A stretch of DNA of 64,000 nucleotides. Source: Temnopleurus reevesii (taxonomy: Eukaryota > Echinodermata > Echinoidea > Temnopleuroida > Temnopleuridae). Positions 37,225 to 50,166 of the stretch are shown piece after piece (the first letter of the stretch is position 1; each line of letters starts with the position of its first letter). Location: the NCBI GenBank assembly GCA_036244855.1, contig BQKZ01001002.1, forward strand, positions 29,583 through 93,582. Reading direction: 5' to 3'. The notes under the pieces were generated by a model. The model saw only the letters and a program-made list of their open reading frames with translations, had not been told where the DNA came from and ran no database searches. The translations under genes and the position numbers were made by a program.

Positions 37225-37775
37225 AACTTGGGTTCCCAGTTTTCAAAATAATGAAACGTATATAATTTCCAGAACATCAAAGTTTAAAAATAGCAGATTT
37301 CACCTGTTGTTTTATCGAATCCACTGTCGTATTCTATTACAAAGTACAAAACTCAAAATACAATCCACCACGAATGCATTATGAAACATCGAGTTTATAT
37401 CAATATGCACTGACCACTTAAAAACGCATTGTGATGGCCGCGAAATAAAGAAGATCGAAACCATTAGATGAGAGCATCATGAGTTATACATTTTTATCGA
37501 AATGATAGCCGAAATGGGGATGTATTTATGGTCAGGAGCGAGGATCCCGGGTGGATTGGAGATCTCGAGCGCCCTTAATGAATCTGGCCTTGCCTCCCGG
37601 CAGGGAAACATGTCCAGTAGCTCCTCGGGTATGGGGGAAATTGATATCAATAAACATAATGATGTTTGCTCCAAGAAAACACGATAAAAGTAAACGATCT
37701 TAGCCGACATGGAGTATGCACTCGGGATTTGGATTTCGTGCTCAAGAGATGAGAATCTATATAGATTTTACTCTA
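37225..37775. other. Intergenic, nothing recognised
   Basis: Region 37500-37690 is open on both strands but without domain or splice support. Confidence 0.4.
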
Positions 37776-38270
37776 TTTCTCTCATTTTGTAAACCTTTTC
37801 TATAAATTTTCAGTACGTATTTCTGTTAATTTATTCCTTTCTTTTAGCAATGTCTCTTGTAATACATATCCCACAAAAGTATATGTGGGCGTCTGTCTGT
37901 ATGTGTAAGTGTGTGTTTGTATGTATGCACGCGCAAAAGTTGATCTTTCGCTCTAAATTTTGATCCTGAACATTTCTATCCATTTTCTCTAACATCTAAT
38001 TAAGATAGCATGTGCATTATATGCCCTTGAAAATGTACTCTATTTTCTTTCATTTTCTAAACCTTTTCTATAAATTTTCAGTCCACATTTCTGTTAATTT
38101 ATTCCTTTCCTTTAGCCATGTCTCTCGTAATACCTCTGAGAAAAAAGTGTGTGTGGGTGTCTGTCCGTTAGTGTGTGTGTACGTGTACAATTGCGTGTTT
38201 ATATTGCTGTGTTTGCGTGGGTTTGTGTGTGTGTTTGTGTGTGTATGCGTGTATGTGTGCGTGTGTCTCG
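37776..38270. repeat. About 260-bp tandem duplication with GT-rich ends
   Basis: 'aaaccttttctataaatttt', 'atttctgttaatttattcct' and 'gtgggcgtctgtc' / 'gtgggtgtctgtc' occur in both units (about 37776-37925 and 38035-38170). Unit 2 continues into a GT microsatellite. Confidence 0.8.
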
Positions 38271-39540
38271 TTCTGTATTCTATACTTTTATTCTCAATAT
38301 TTCTCTCCATATACTCTAAATATGTTAACATCTACTTTAGATAGCTGGGTGCATTCTACGTTTGGAAGTTACAGGTACATTATGATTTATTTCTCATCAT
38401 GAACAAATTGTTGGTATGCTAAATTTATTAAATTTATCAACAATGAATTTTTTTTTTATTGTATGATTTCGGAAGTTACATGCTTACGAATTCTTTCTTC
38501 TTTCTACTCCATCCCATTTTGAAAATTATGCCCCCCCCCCCCACTCACTTGCTCTCCTCAGGCAATTACAAGAAAATTCAATGTTCCCCATTACTCTGTA
38601 GGCAACGGAATGTTCCAAATAATATTTACTTCCAACTTTTCTTGACGTAGGTGCCCTGAAATATATTTGTTTCAAAGTATTTCGTTGTTTTTCATGTTTT
38701 AAAAATTTAACATCTTGCTTTCCTTGCTACTCTTACCCCCCCCCCCCCCCCCCCCCCCATTATTATATTTTTTACTTTAATATCCTTCTATTGAGTTTCT
38801 CTGAATTTTCCCCTCAATTCTCTTCTTTTTTCACAGTGTGTTTGTCTTTCATTTTTTTATTCTGTTGTCTTTTGTTATGTTTTGTCGTCTGCATTCCCAT
38901 TTCATGGCTGTTGTCTGAGCAATTTGCAAGATCCAATCTTCGCATCGTGTTGGTTTGCCCTGACAGACGTTTGCATGATTAAGTGCATTTACTTAGCCGA
39001 TGAACACGGATTCGCACGAAAATATTTATTTTTCGCGGTCGCCTGTCTACCATAAAAGGAACGCTGGAAGAACTGCTCTATTTACACGCATGTTGGCCTA
39101 CAATCAAACGAATGCGAATTCGAATATGAGTTATTCGGAGATAATTGCTCAGATATTACCAGAAATCACGCTTATTGATTGGCTTGCAAATAATTATGAA
39201 ATATGAGCCTCTTGGGATTTGTTAAGTCGTTCATGCTGCAGACAAAAGATTCACAAAAGAAAGGATAGACCTGTAAAAGGGATGCCATTAAGCTGGTGTG
39301 TTGCACCCCCAACAAAAATAAGATAAAACGCTGCATTATTTGTGTTACATTATAGTAGCATTGCATTTAGTGTAATGAGATAGCGCAATAACTGATAAAG
39401 ATAATTCAATTTGAATCTATTCAAATTATCTATTACACATTGGTTTCAATAACGGCGAAAGATTTGATACCTTCAGACTGTTCCAGAATTATCAAAGAAG
39501 GGAATGATTTGACCCCATCCATACATAAACATTCTTAAAT
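38271..39540. other. Intergenic; poly-C tracts
   Basis: Poly-C at 38530-38542 and 38737-38758; no gene recognised. Confidence 0.5.
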
Positions 39541-39545
39541 AGCGG

Positions 39546-39630
39546 TTCCCCTCTCTCCCCCCCCCCCCCCCTTTTCTCTCTCTCTCTCCTCCTCCTCTCT
39601 CTCTCTCTCTCTCTCCATCTCCATCTCTTT
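39546..39630. repeat. Poly-C and (CT)n microsatellite
   Basis: C run followed by TC dinucleotides; a poly-A run follows at 39670. Confidence 0.95.
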
Positions 39631-41607
39631 CGTTTCCTCCCGAGAGGATAGAATAGTCCAATATTTATAAAAAAAAAAAAAAAAACGAAATTGAATTTAG
39701 ATTAATGTGATATATTTTTTTCATTTAAGATATGAATTTTCCTTTGTTGTACAAGCTATTGAAATCCCTTACTATGATTGGTTACAAACAAAAACAAAAT
39801 CGCTGCCATGTTCACTAATTATATGAAAGCTCAAGTTACGGCGCCAATTCTAAATAAGTCTTTCACCAGGTATTGATGACGTCATTTCCTAGGGCATTAT
39901 TATGAGCGAGCATGACTCTGTACCCGGGCGGGGAGTTCTCCGATAGATGAGACAGTCACAATAAGGGGGTATTGACCCCGCAAGCAGTATGAGAATTGGA
40001 CAATAAAGACAAGCGAAAGTGGTGAAGAATGATCGGTTCTCTTGAGGAAATTACTGCATTGATCCAGGGCCCGATCCTTTTTTCCTTTTTATTTCGCGTA
40101 TACCGTAGTGATAAATTGAGCGCGTGATGTGATAGTATGATGGAGTCGACAATTAAGTGTAAAAATTAGCTTGTTCAAACTAGCAGTACCAATTTCATGG
40201 CTTTTTCTTTAACAAAGGAGCATAAACTCTCTCGGCGATTGCGGTATATATCAAATTTTATCTTTGATCTTTGCTCTTACTTTTTAGTAAAATGTCAATG
40301 AATTTAAGATCAAGAAGCGCGGCCAATGTTTCTTTATTGCTATGCTAGATATACTAAAAATCGATTATCTTGATTACAGTCTTTTGTCACCAAAATTAAA
40401 ATCCATTAGTCTCCACAGGTTAAAACGTCCCGTTTTAACCTGTGTATTATTATATTTTCCACCACCATGTTAAAGTTAAAGAGCAAAAATACGTTCCGCA
40501 ATATCTAGAACAGCGGAATTCTGTAGAAACAGTTGCTAAAAACAATTCAACCCAAAAACAGGCACATGATGAGACAATCTAGATTTGCTACTCGAATGAT
40601 GGACGATTTTAGATGAGCAGACACCCGTTCTCGTTTACACACGAGGTTTTTTTTAGAGGGCAGAAAAATAGTACAAATTAAACGTATCAATCTGCGTCTG
40701 GTAATCCCGGTCAGAGGTTCACTTCTTGCGTGTAACCAAACTCCATTTCACCGCAAAAAATGCTTTAAGATTTCGACTGATGGATAATGAAACAACGCGA
40801 ACTATTCACAATAATAAATGGAAAATACAGGAAACTTAACCCTTGCCCCCTTTGTTCTCTTGGTTTGTTGTTCTTGGTCTTCGCTTTTCTTTCTTTTTCG
40901 TTATACAAGTTTGCATTTCTATTTATTCTTCTTTCACAGGCAAATTGTCTTTATTTTTTTTTTAACTCAGTAGACGTTTCGCAAGTGATTAAACCAGACT
41001 TATTTTACGCAACTTTTATTGAAAAATGGGTAAAGATATGTGGCAATTTCGTAAAACAGTTTCACCCTGTAGGCTATCATTAATAAGCTTATTCTTACTA
41101 TTTAACACAATTTTACATAAAATGAAATAGTCTAGGCATAGAGAGTATGGTATGGATATTAATTTCCTTGGAAATAGCTCTCAGTTAAAATCCTTGAAAC
41201 CTCGAAATCTTCCATAAATCGGACGTTGCAAAGCATGAAGTTAGTAGATTAAAAGTAATAAGGAAGACCAGTCAAAAATCGTAATAATAGAACATACAAT
41301 GATTCGAACAAAACTAAATAAAGTTTGAGGAAAAATGGACAATTAATGAGAAGACAAAATAATGAAAATCAGTACAAATTTGCAACTTTGATGACGTCAT
41401 TTGCATCCACTTCTACCATCGTATCATGTAGCCGAGAAGAGAGAAAAATTATCCATAGATGATTGGGCAGAAGAACAAATATTTCGTCACCAAAATCATC
41501 AAATTTTTCGTGTCAATAAAAATGCAAAGCTTTATTTGGCTTAATATACCGTGCCTTCTTCAATATTAAAGTTAATTCAGGCTGATACGTCCCTTTAGTT
41601 TTGATTT
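39631..41607. other. Intergenic or intronic; nothing recognised
   Basis: Contains TGACGTCA palindromes at 39877-39884 and about 41392-41399. Region 40787-41083 has an ORF without recognisable features. Confidence 0.4.
41391..41406. promoter_or_regulatory. CRE palindrome fused to an octamer-like motif
   Basis: ATGACGTCAT overlaps ATTTGCAT, i.e. a CREB/ATF site joined to a POU-type octamer. Motif content only; no promoter context is established. Confidence 0.15.
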
Positions 41608-41613
41608 ACTCAC

Positions 41614-41926
41614 TAAGAGTTTTGCCCCGTCCAAGCTTTGAAAGATATCGAGGTGTCACATTTCTTTGAACTGAGCCATTTTCAACATGATAACGACCCA
41701 TTACTATTGGACATGAATATTTATTGACGTTAATATGACCATTTCCAGCGAAAACAATCATTTGACATAGCATTTTACCTCCATCAAAACATTCAACAAA
41801 TGCTCCACATTTGCATTCATGTGAAAAATTAAGAAAAAGAAATCGGGAAAGTTCAAAAACTTCAACCAAATGAGGAAAATGTATGTCATATGTTTTATTC
41901 AGCGCATCAGATTCACCCAGAATCAG
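41614..41926 (-). CDS. Isolated exon-like ORF, unrecognised
   Basis: An open frame of 104 codons plus one base on the minus strand lies between an acceptor-like 'tttgcgttttaag' (AG at 41928-41927) and an excellent donor, TTA|gtgagt (GT at 41613-41612). The predicted segment has a Cys-rich centre (HECKCGAFVECFDGG then KMLCQMIVF) and a basic end (RYLSKLGRGK). No domain is recognised. Chance ORFs of this length occur in the window, so the flanking splice signals are the main support. No neighbouring exon was found, and it could be part of an old transposon. Confidence 0.22.
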
Positions 41927-42147
41927 CTTAAAACGCAAACATTAAAAAGTAAATTATCATATAGTGTAATAGATGCAAAATACGTTCTCATACAAAAATA
42001 GAATTTAGAAAATGAAAATGTTTACGCATCCATTGTCCTAAGGCACCAGTCTTGATTATGTTAAGGGAAGGCAGGGTCCGCTAAAACCCCTGGATACTGT
42101 GTGCCTTTTATAATTCGTGTTTTAGGGTCACCAACCCCACGCCCTCT

Positions 42148-42483
42148 AAAGACTTACTTACACCTTTGCCGTATTTGTTTAACCTGCGACGCTTTTTTAT
42201 TTGATTTGATTTGATACATTTATTTAAACACGGTTAAAAACCCAGTTCAACACATGCTGTTTTTCAATGGGGCCGTGCTTCGGCCCTGTGTTTTTGAAAA
42301 TTAAAAAACGCTCCCTCGAGGACCAAAGGCGCACGTCATACGGTGCACGCTTCTTGAGCACAAGCCGAACGTCACTCCACCGTCGCATCAGTGTATACTG
42401 TGCGCCCGGGGGTAGCGTTTTTCAAATTTCAAACACGCTGGGCCGACGCAGGCTGAAAAACACAAAGGTGTGAGTCAGCCTTT
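42148..42483. mobile_element. AAGGCTGACTCACAC MITE with internal insertion
   Basis: Ends 'gacttacttacacctttgc' and 'cacaaaggtgtgagtcagcc'. The left arm is interrupted at about 42195-42270 by 'ttgatttgatacatttattt' and following unrelated sequence. Confidence 0.75.
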
Positions 42484-42924
42484 AAAAGCTGCACCACCAC
42501 AAGGAATCCAGTATATTCACCTCTGATCGAAGAAGACAGATTGAATTCTAGTATAATTGCCCATCAGATGCTCCTCCTCGTGTGCTTTTATTAAACAATA
42601 ATTCTGTCGCTTTTCTTGAGATCATCACAAGTTCCTCTCCTCCCCGGCCCAAATCATCTTCTTCTTTTTTCCTTCCTCAGACTCTGATAGAATCCGTGCC
42701 CAGGGTTATTATGTCGAAAATACAATCTTCTTCAGTCCGTGAACTTTTGTCTATACCCTTTCAATATTTCATTTCCCTTTCTCGCAATCTGTTCCGTAGT
42801 TCGATTGCCCCTGGCGCCAATTACAGCTTAAGTTGTTTCGCCATAATGATTCTATTGTGATGTAATTCATATCGATGTTTAACCTGTAAACTCAGAGTGC
42901 ATGTTGCAAATTCGCGTGAAGATC
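42484..42924. other. Intergenic, nothing recognised
   Basis: A 92-aa ORF at 42582 lacks recognisable features. Confidence 0.4.
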
Positions 42925-43142
42925 CTTGATTAATTCCTTCAGCAAGAAATGCATCCACATTGTGCTGCATTCAACCCAGGTGAGGTGAATGAGTATCTGG
43001 TGGGAATATTTATTCCTTGAAACGCCAAGTACGCTGGTGGCTGCCCGGGTAATACCATGGTAATAATGCTGCAATTGTAGAGCGCTTTGGGAATTCTCAT
43101 GAATTGATAAGCCCTATATAAAAGCCGTTCATTATTATCATC
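42925..43142 (+). mobile_element. tRNA-derived SINE, head missing
   Basis: Body 'aattccttcagcaagaaatg', 'gcattcaacccaggtgagg', 'ccttgaaacgccaagtacgc' and tail 'gccctatataaaagccgttc' then ATT repeats; no B-box. Confidence 0.8.
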
Positions 43143-44490
43143 ATTATTATTAGATCTTTACAATTGTAAGAAGAATGGTGCTAAGAAAAAATATATACCG
43201 TAAACATGATTTAATCTATTTCCGTAAAATTAAGACGAACGCCAATTCAATGCTCCTTTCAAATGCTATTCCAATTGGAATCGGCGAGTGATTGTTGTGT
43301 CCGCCCTGTTCAGTACACGGCGTATTGATCTATTGTCCCATGACCTAATTTATTTTACAGAAATAGTTTATATCGTGTTCATAGGTTAAAAAAACACCAA
43401 AAAAATCCATTCGTGCATGAATTATTTCTCTTCCCTACGTTGCTTTATGATTGACCATACACACAATCCTCTACACCTGATAAAATTCTTTGCATTATCG
43501 CAAACTCGAATAAGTTGTACAAAGTGCAAACACATCCCTCGTTGAGTGAATTATTCTATAGTGCAATCTCGAATCATTTTCCTCATCTTTGAAGGACATT
43601 GAATTTGTCCAATTACATGTACATAAATTCCATCGCGTAAAGTACATTTACATGGCCAGAAAGCGTTCCACTTCACGTGTGTTTTTTTTTCTTTTATGTT
43701 TCTCTCTATCAGTGTAAATTTTTTATTTTCATTGTATGTCTTCCTCCACTTTTGGAATCACAAAAACTATTCCAATATCTGTATGTGAACTAGAACTTAA
43801 CTGTAATTTTCAGAAAATAAATTGATGTCAGCTGAAGTGATTTTTTCGTACGTGGAGAGTGACTTGAAAAATTAAGGACATGACGTCACCATTACAAAAA
43901 AAGACGACCGAATTGGACTATTCATTCCATTCGTTCATTGAGGAGTTTTCTTTGGGGTAATTTGATGAGAGGAACGCAATTGTGATTCGATTTGTCATCG
44001 ACCTGAATATTTATTATAGTTGTTTGCTTCCATTAAGTTTGAAACCTCGTTCCATGTGCGTTTTCGCATATCAAACGAAACGCCGATCGCAAACATGGCG
44101 CGTAATTGTGATGCATTGTGGGTCGGCGTCTGTTCCGCAAAGGGAGTAAGATTCAAAGGTTACAGAGAACTGACAGTGGGTATTAGGTTGACTTTGACCT
44201 TGTTACATCCTTGCTATGTTATATTCTACACCGTTTTCATCTACAATGAAACAAACAAACTGATGTTATACATAACTATTCTTATATTAAACGCGAATTG
44301 TTACTTTAATCGAGGTTATATAAACAACCAGATATGGTACATCTTTATTCCATCAGTTTAATTCTTCCAAATGAGTATTGGATATTGAATTCGGTGGATT
44401 TTCAAAAGGATATGGAGAATGAGTTAAATCCGAAAGTGCAAATGGATTAGAGTCATCGATATTAAATTTCTCGTAAATTTTGATCTCTCT
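43143..44490. other. Intergenic, nothing recognised
   Basis: A 113-aa ORF at 44020 shows no recognisable domain. Confidence 0.45.
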
Positions 44491-45000
44491 ACACACTTAC
44501 CATGCTTACTAAAAGTGCAACGTTACACCTCTAGAGGTGCAAATAAATGAGACACTAGGACCACTTTTTGGGGTGCAGTATTGCACCTTTTTGTGAAAAT
44601 CGAACCACAAAAGTTATGACTTTGCATTCTGCGGAGTGCTCAGGGGAATCGAACCCCGCGCATAATTTGAGGATGTGTGGTTGCGTGGTTGTAGCTTATC
44701 CGACCGTGTCACGCTCCCATTTATGGTGATGGTGACAATGACTCCTAACATAAAGCAGTATCTATATGACTTTGTCTAAAGGTGAAATATCGTACGTTTT
44801 CAGTAATTTGCACCCCGTTTTATGTACTTTTTTGCTGATCGTGTACATCTTAGTATTGTATTGTATTATGATTTGTGATTTGTGCAGAATAAACTATATA
44901 GCTTGAACGTTTCATTGCACATTATACCACAGATTGCACCTTTGTGTACCCTTGCACCTATGTACCCACGGTTTGCTCCCTTTTTTTCTTAGTGTGTAGG
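44491..45000. mobile_element. TIR-bounded element with tRNA-like B-box, relative of 15528-15890
   Basis: Ends CTACACACTTA and 'ttagtgtgtag' are inverted. The interior holds 'gtgcagtattgcacc', ATCGAACCACAA, 'attctgcggagtgct' and GAATCGAACCCCGCGC (B-box on the minus strand, with 'gggagcgtgacacggtcgg' as a tRNA-like 5' part). The 15.5-kb copy shares the central part. Confidence 0.5.
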
Positions 45001-45410
45001 AGCATGCACGCACACGGTAATGCCTCCATTTTGATATATTAATTTTACACCATCTTTGTTATCATTTTGCGTCACCTAAAGGATTTTCACACATCCTCGT
45101 CCTACTCCTCGGGGGACAAAATATTCCTGAATAAAATCTCTCTGCTCCATTAAAAGATTAAGTTTACAAACGTGTTTGAATAAAAAGGCAATCAAAGAAA
45201 CGAAAACATTTTTATATCAGAAAGAATATTGTTTTAAGCAGAAATGGAAAAAATAGATTTGACCACTCTCTAATCTGTTATTGGAAAACTGATAAATATT
45301 TTAGTGTAGCTCAAAGAGTAATTAAATATCTGAAACGCCACCTCTCCCAAAACGTAATCCGTACTGTTTATCAGACATACGACTAGAACAAAAGATCAAA
45401 ATATAGTTTC

Positions 45411-45755
45411 TATGATTAATAATAATAATATTTATAATAATAATGATAATAATAATGATAATTATAATACGTCCATTTATGTAGTGCAATCACTATATGC
45501 ATATACTCTGCTACCATATTATTACCCTAGCTATAACTGCCGAGCAAGCCAGTTGGGCGCTCAAGCATATCAAGGAATGAATTCCTGCCAGGTACCCATT
45601 TTCACCAGGATTGAGCGCAGCAAATTGTGGATAAGTTTCTTGTTAAAAGAAATTGATGCCATGGATGGGATTCGAACCGCCGGCCTTCTAGTTGAAGGGC
45701 ATCAGTCTAAACCGCAGTCTAAACCGCTTCTACTACGATTCCACCATCCTGCCAA
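45411..45755 (-). mobile_element. tRNA-derived SINE, full-length-like copy with AT-rich tail
   Basis: Minus-strand head 'ggtggaatcgtagtagaagc', B-box CGGTTCGAATCCCATCC, body 'gcgctcaatcctggtg' and 'gggtacctggcagg'; ATT/ATA tail at the low end. The head contains a small internal duplication ('cagtctaaacc' twice). Confidence 0.75.
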
Positions 45756-46544
45756 TTCGAATACGTATGTGGCGATTCCTTGCTAACACTTTAATGAAAT
45801 CTTCTGCATCTTGCTCCATCATGCCGTTTTTTCTGTTTTCCTTATCCTGCTAAATCTGTTTTGTTGATTCTAATGTCACACACGTCCCGATTAGAAGCTT
45901 CCTTAATAAATTACCATGGCAACCTGGCTATTTCTGTAGCTGTTACCATCTACTTATTCAAGTAAAAGATGGTAGTTGTCAGTCCGTCTTGAGGTATATA
46001 GTTTAACAAAAATTGTAGTTGATAGTTCACGTTTGCACCAGTAAGTTATCATACGTTTGTATCATAACTATTGGTTGAATACACCTTTGAAATCTACATT
46101 GAGCACGAAGTGTTGTTTTAGAGAACTCTAGCTCAAACAACATTGTTGCTTATACTGTAGTTCATTCCCGAAACAAATACCGCGGCAAATTTACAATCAT
46201 CCTTGTAACATATTGGCACACAACATTATTATCTGGTTTACAAAATGCATTAACAAGCTAACATTGTTATACATGTTTTTCGAAATGGAGATGTTTTTTT
46301 TTTATTTGCACCTCATTAACAGGGACATACCAAGGGAACTTGTTATGGTGCCCCTCCTCCTCCTTCACTGTCAAATTTTGGGGAGGAAAAAAGGATGACG
46401 GGTCAATAATTTCATGATTTTCTTCTTGTTTGTCACATTTTTTTGGAAACACATTTTAAACCCAATTCAGGTGCAATCCAGGAAACACGCTAACACTTTG
46501 CTTGTCGCTGCAACAAATTTTTTTATTTTAACAAGTTTTAAGCA

Positions 46545-46612
<68 letters not shown>

Positions 46613-47191
46613 AGGAAACGCGACTGCTTTTTGTATTCGGTTTCTTCTTTTTTCCACATTTCAATGCTGTAAGTGTTGTCCGGATTTACCCCACCGTCCA
46701 CGTTATCCCCATGTTACGGTACCCTTAAAAAAAGCATGAAAGAAAAGCGTGTTCCGATCCAACGTCACCTTCCGAAAAGGGAAAATGCATCCTAAATTCC
46801 CGATTTGCCGACGTGCGCAGGATATAATGATCGTTTGCAGATCTAGATTGATGCGTGAAATATTTTTTGCTGGCGGTGGATTGCGACGCTGACATTTCAC
46901 GGATTAGTGTTCATAACCAGAGCCGCCTAATTCAGGATTAAAATACGTCATTGCAAGAAGATGAATATCTTGGACTAAAGCGGAGCACGAAATGACCTGC
47001 AGACGGCAATCACAGCTCACTCGGTTACGCTATTGATATAAGTTTTCCTGTCCCATGTTATCAGAGTTGTATTAAAAAATAAATAGATGTTAAAGTCAAA
47101 ATTAATGTACAGCTCTACTCTGTATTGTATTTGTTCATACTATATATAGCATTCAAGTTGGATCGAAATTGAAGTATTTCTTCAACTTAAA
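45756..47191. other. Intergenic; (CT)n microsatellite
   Basis: CT tract at 46550-46611; no gene recognised. Confidence 0.5.
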
Positions 47192-47433
47192 TACTGACTC
47201 ACACCTTTGCGATTCTAGTCTGCGTCGGCCCAGCCTATTTGAGAATTAAAAACGCTCTCTGGATGCACAAAGACGCAGGTCATACGGTGGACTGACGCTC
47301 GGCGTACGCTCGTTGAGCGCAAGCCCAACACTAGTCCACCGTCTGATCAGTAATGTGCGCTCGAGGAGCGTTTATAATTTTCAAAAACGCTCAGCCGGCG
47401 CAGGCTAAAGACGCTAAGTTATAAGTCAGCCTT
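47192..47433. mobile_element. AAGGCTGACTCACAC-family palindromic MITE
   Basis: 'actgactcacacctttgcg' at the left, 'ataagtcagccttt' at the right, with GGTGGACTGACG / CTAGTCCACC inner arms. Confidence 0.85.
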
Positions 47434-49091
47434 TAGAAATGAATTTATAGGGATATTCATCAATCAACAATCCAATCTAAAGGTCATTGAATTTCAAATT
47501 TTGGTAGGATTTTCATCTTCGTCGAAAATAATGCGCAATAATAGGTTTTGAACATTAGGTCGTGTAATTTATTCCAAAATTAATGAATTTACATTAAATT
47601 GGATGAAGGTTTGTAAAGTTGAGGAAAAACCTATATTGTCAAGGAACGCTATCTCGGGGAAACAATCCAGGATTCTAATACTACCCTGCGTGACATAAAT
47701 GCGTGATTAAACATTGATATTATTCTATTAAAATTTAGGCTTTTGATAAAGAAAATAATATTTGCCGCAATTTGGTGACGAGATGGATGCTCTCAACATA
47801 TGCTCTTTCTTAAGGACATGTTTCTATTTTATTGGGGGCGGTGGATAAAGATGCACGTTCATCAGTCGATTCCTCTCCCGTCAAACTATTTGATACTTGA
47901 TTCACGGTGCTCTGTATCCTAGAATTTCGAGGTGAGATCATTAACGAAGAAGTGACCGTGAAATTAAGGGAAACTTCGTTTTACTCAGTTGTTTGCGCTT
48001 CCCCAACATGCCCAACTCCACCATCAGACCAGGAGCCTGCTTCATGAAGGTTTATTTTTTAAGTGACAGGCGTTCATTCTCTGACAATTACCATAGCAAT
48101 TGTCACAGACCATGCTTTTCACCCATCCAATTTTTTTTTTCCTTTCATTAGTCAGCGCTGACTAAATTGTCGCTGCGGCAAGCTTTATGAAACACCATCC
48201 TGTAGGCAATGCGCCTATGGAGAATACTCTACGGGCATACATGATAATGCGTAAGCTATAGAAAGCATCTCATGGGGTCTCTGAGTAAAAAAAAAAAATA
48301 CTGATTTACAATTATTCATTCTATTCCTTATTAACTTTTATGAATTTTTTATGAACTATTATTCTTTTCAATTTGATATTTTCTCTTTCCCTATATTCAC
48401 TAATTGGAATCGATATACATACTAAATGTCAAACTTTAATCGACTCCCGTTATTTCTTTCTTCTTCGGTTTCTATATTTTCACCCTCCATTACCGTTCTA
48501 TTAATTCTCCCCCCTCTCTCTCTCCCTCTCTCTCCCCCTCTCTCTCCCCCTCTCACTTTCTCTGTCTATCCATCTCTCTCTCTCTCTCTCTATTTATATA
48601 CCTATCTCTCTCAGCCCTTTTTCTTCTCTTTTCTTTTTTTGAAAAAAAATTAATACCGTACAGTTTTCGGCATAATCATGTCCATTTATACAAACCATCC
48701 TAGGAAAAAGTGTATAATCCACTATATGATACTATTTTCCAGCCCTCCTTTACTTTCAGATAATTCTCTCGCTCCGGAAACGCAAAAATAAATATACACC
48801 AAGATATGTATGTATATATCTTCTAAGAATCGTTCTAAATCAAATCAGCATGCCTTCTGATGTAAGCGCCAAAGATAGATAACAAAAATGTTAAATATTG
48901 TCTAATGCGGAAGTCTCCAAAGAAAACAAAAGCTTATAACTTTTCATTGAGGACAAAAAAAAAATGATGGTCGAAAATTCGCGAGGAATCAAAGCTCAAA
49001 TCAAATAAAAGAGTGGACAGTGATGCTTTATTGAATTATATCCAAAATATTAAATAATCCAAAGCGATAGCTGTCAAAGCATATCTTCCTA
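47434..49091. other. Intergenic; pyrimidine microsatellites, weak inverted repeat
   Basis: CT/CCT-rich tract 48505-48620. A weak inverted pair ('gcctgcttcatgaaggttt' / 'agctttatgaaacacc') at about 48031-48196 may be an old MITE. Confidence 0.45.
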
Positions 49092-49346
49092 AAGGCCAAC
49101 TCACACCTTTGCTTTTTTAACCTGCGTCGGCCCAGCGGGTTTTTTTTTTCTTTGAAAATAAAAAACGCTCCCTGGGCGCTCAAGACACAGATCATCGAAC
49201 TGATGTTCGGCGTATGCTCCTTGAGCGCAAGCCAAACGTCAGTCCACCATCTGATCAGCGCATACCGTGCGCCCGGAGAGCGTATTTAGTTTTCCAAAAA
49301 CGCTGATCCGAAGCAGGCTAAAAATGCAAAGGTGTGAGTAAGCCTT
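49092..49346. mobile_element. AAGGCTGACTCACAC-family palindromic MITE
   Basis: TAAAGGCCAACTCACACC and 'ggtgtgagtaagccttta' ends; inner arms 'gaactgatgttcgg' / 'cgtcagtccacc'. Confidence 0.85.
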
Positions 49347-49522
49347 TAGCAATGCGGTGTTTGATCTCTTAGAGTTGAGTTAAATATTTGAGAGTTGGAT
49401 ATCCATACTCATATTTTTACTATCATCTTTGTTAGTTTATGAATAACAAAATTCTTTCATATAAATTCAATAAGATATCAAAATTACATCACCACAATAT
49501 TTATGATATTGAAATGTATTTT

Positions 49523-49762
49523 AAGGCCGTTTCACACTTTTTCCTTTTTAAACTGAGTCGGTCTAGCGTTTACTGAATCAAAAGCGCTCCCAGAGTGCAC
49601 AGTATACGCCAAAAAGAATATAAACTGAAGTTAGGCTTGCGCTCGAGAAGTATGCGCCGAACGTCAGAAAATATACGTTTCTGTGCGTCGATGGAGTGTA
49701 AAAAAAAAAAAAACACGTTGGATCAACACAGGCTAAAACGCACAAAGGTGTGAGTTGGCTTT
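49523..49762. mobile_element. AAGGCTGACTCACAC-family MITE, diverged
   Basis: AAGGCCGTTTCACACTT and 'caaaggtgtgagttggctt' ends with degraded arms. It lies less than 200 bp from the previous copy. Confidence 0.75.
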
Positions 49763-49903
49763 TAAGCTTCATATTCACTATAATCATGACAGAACGGAGA
49801 TTTTGATAATAATTTATTATAGGCATGTACACCAGGTCATGAAGGGATGGTGTAAGACCTTCAAGGAATGTCCATTCAAACTGCACTTGATCTACACCTT
49901 TTA

Positions 49904-50035
49904 CCTAAGTCACATTATTGAACCCCAATACGACACGACTCAACACGATTCTTTGTCATTGTCTATTTAATTGAGTCCTTGAAAAAGAGTCGTGTTGAGT
50001 CGTGTTCGATCGGGGTTGATATGTGACTGAGGCTT
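49904..50035. mobile_element. GCCCC-GTCACAT-family palindrome, subfamily with CGACACGACTCAACACG
   Basis: 'taagtcacattattgaaccc' and 'gatatgtgactgaggctt' ends; arms 'cacgactcaacacgatt' / 'agtcgtgttgagtcgtgtt'. Directly abuts the next element. Confidence 0.85.
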
Positions 50036-50166
50036 AAGCCCCGGTCACATAGGACCCCGGAAGCAACACGATTCACCCCGACTCGTTGTTCTGAGGCAGT
50101 CAACTGTGAATTAACAAAGAGTCGGGGTGAATCGTGTTGCTTCCGGGGTCCTATGTGACCGGGAAT
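50036..50166. mobile_element. GCCCC-GTCACAT-family palindrome, near-perfect arms
   Basis: AAGCCCCGGTCACATAGGAC with 'cccggaagcaacacgattca' is mirrored by 'tgaatcgtgttgcttccggg' with 'gtcctatgtgaccgg'. Near-perfect arms imply recent origin or hairpin-driven homogenisation. Confidence 0.92.

Noticed and set aside
39870..39890. TGACGTCA palindromes as promoters
   Set aside because: Several occur without any nearby transcription start evidence; an 8-bp motif is expected by chance in 64 kb.
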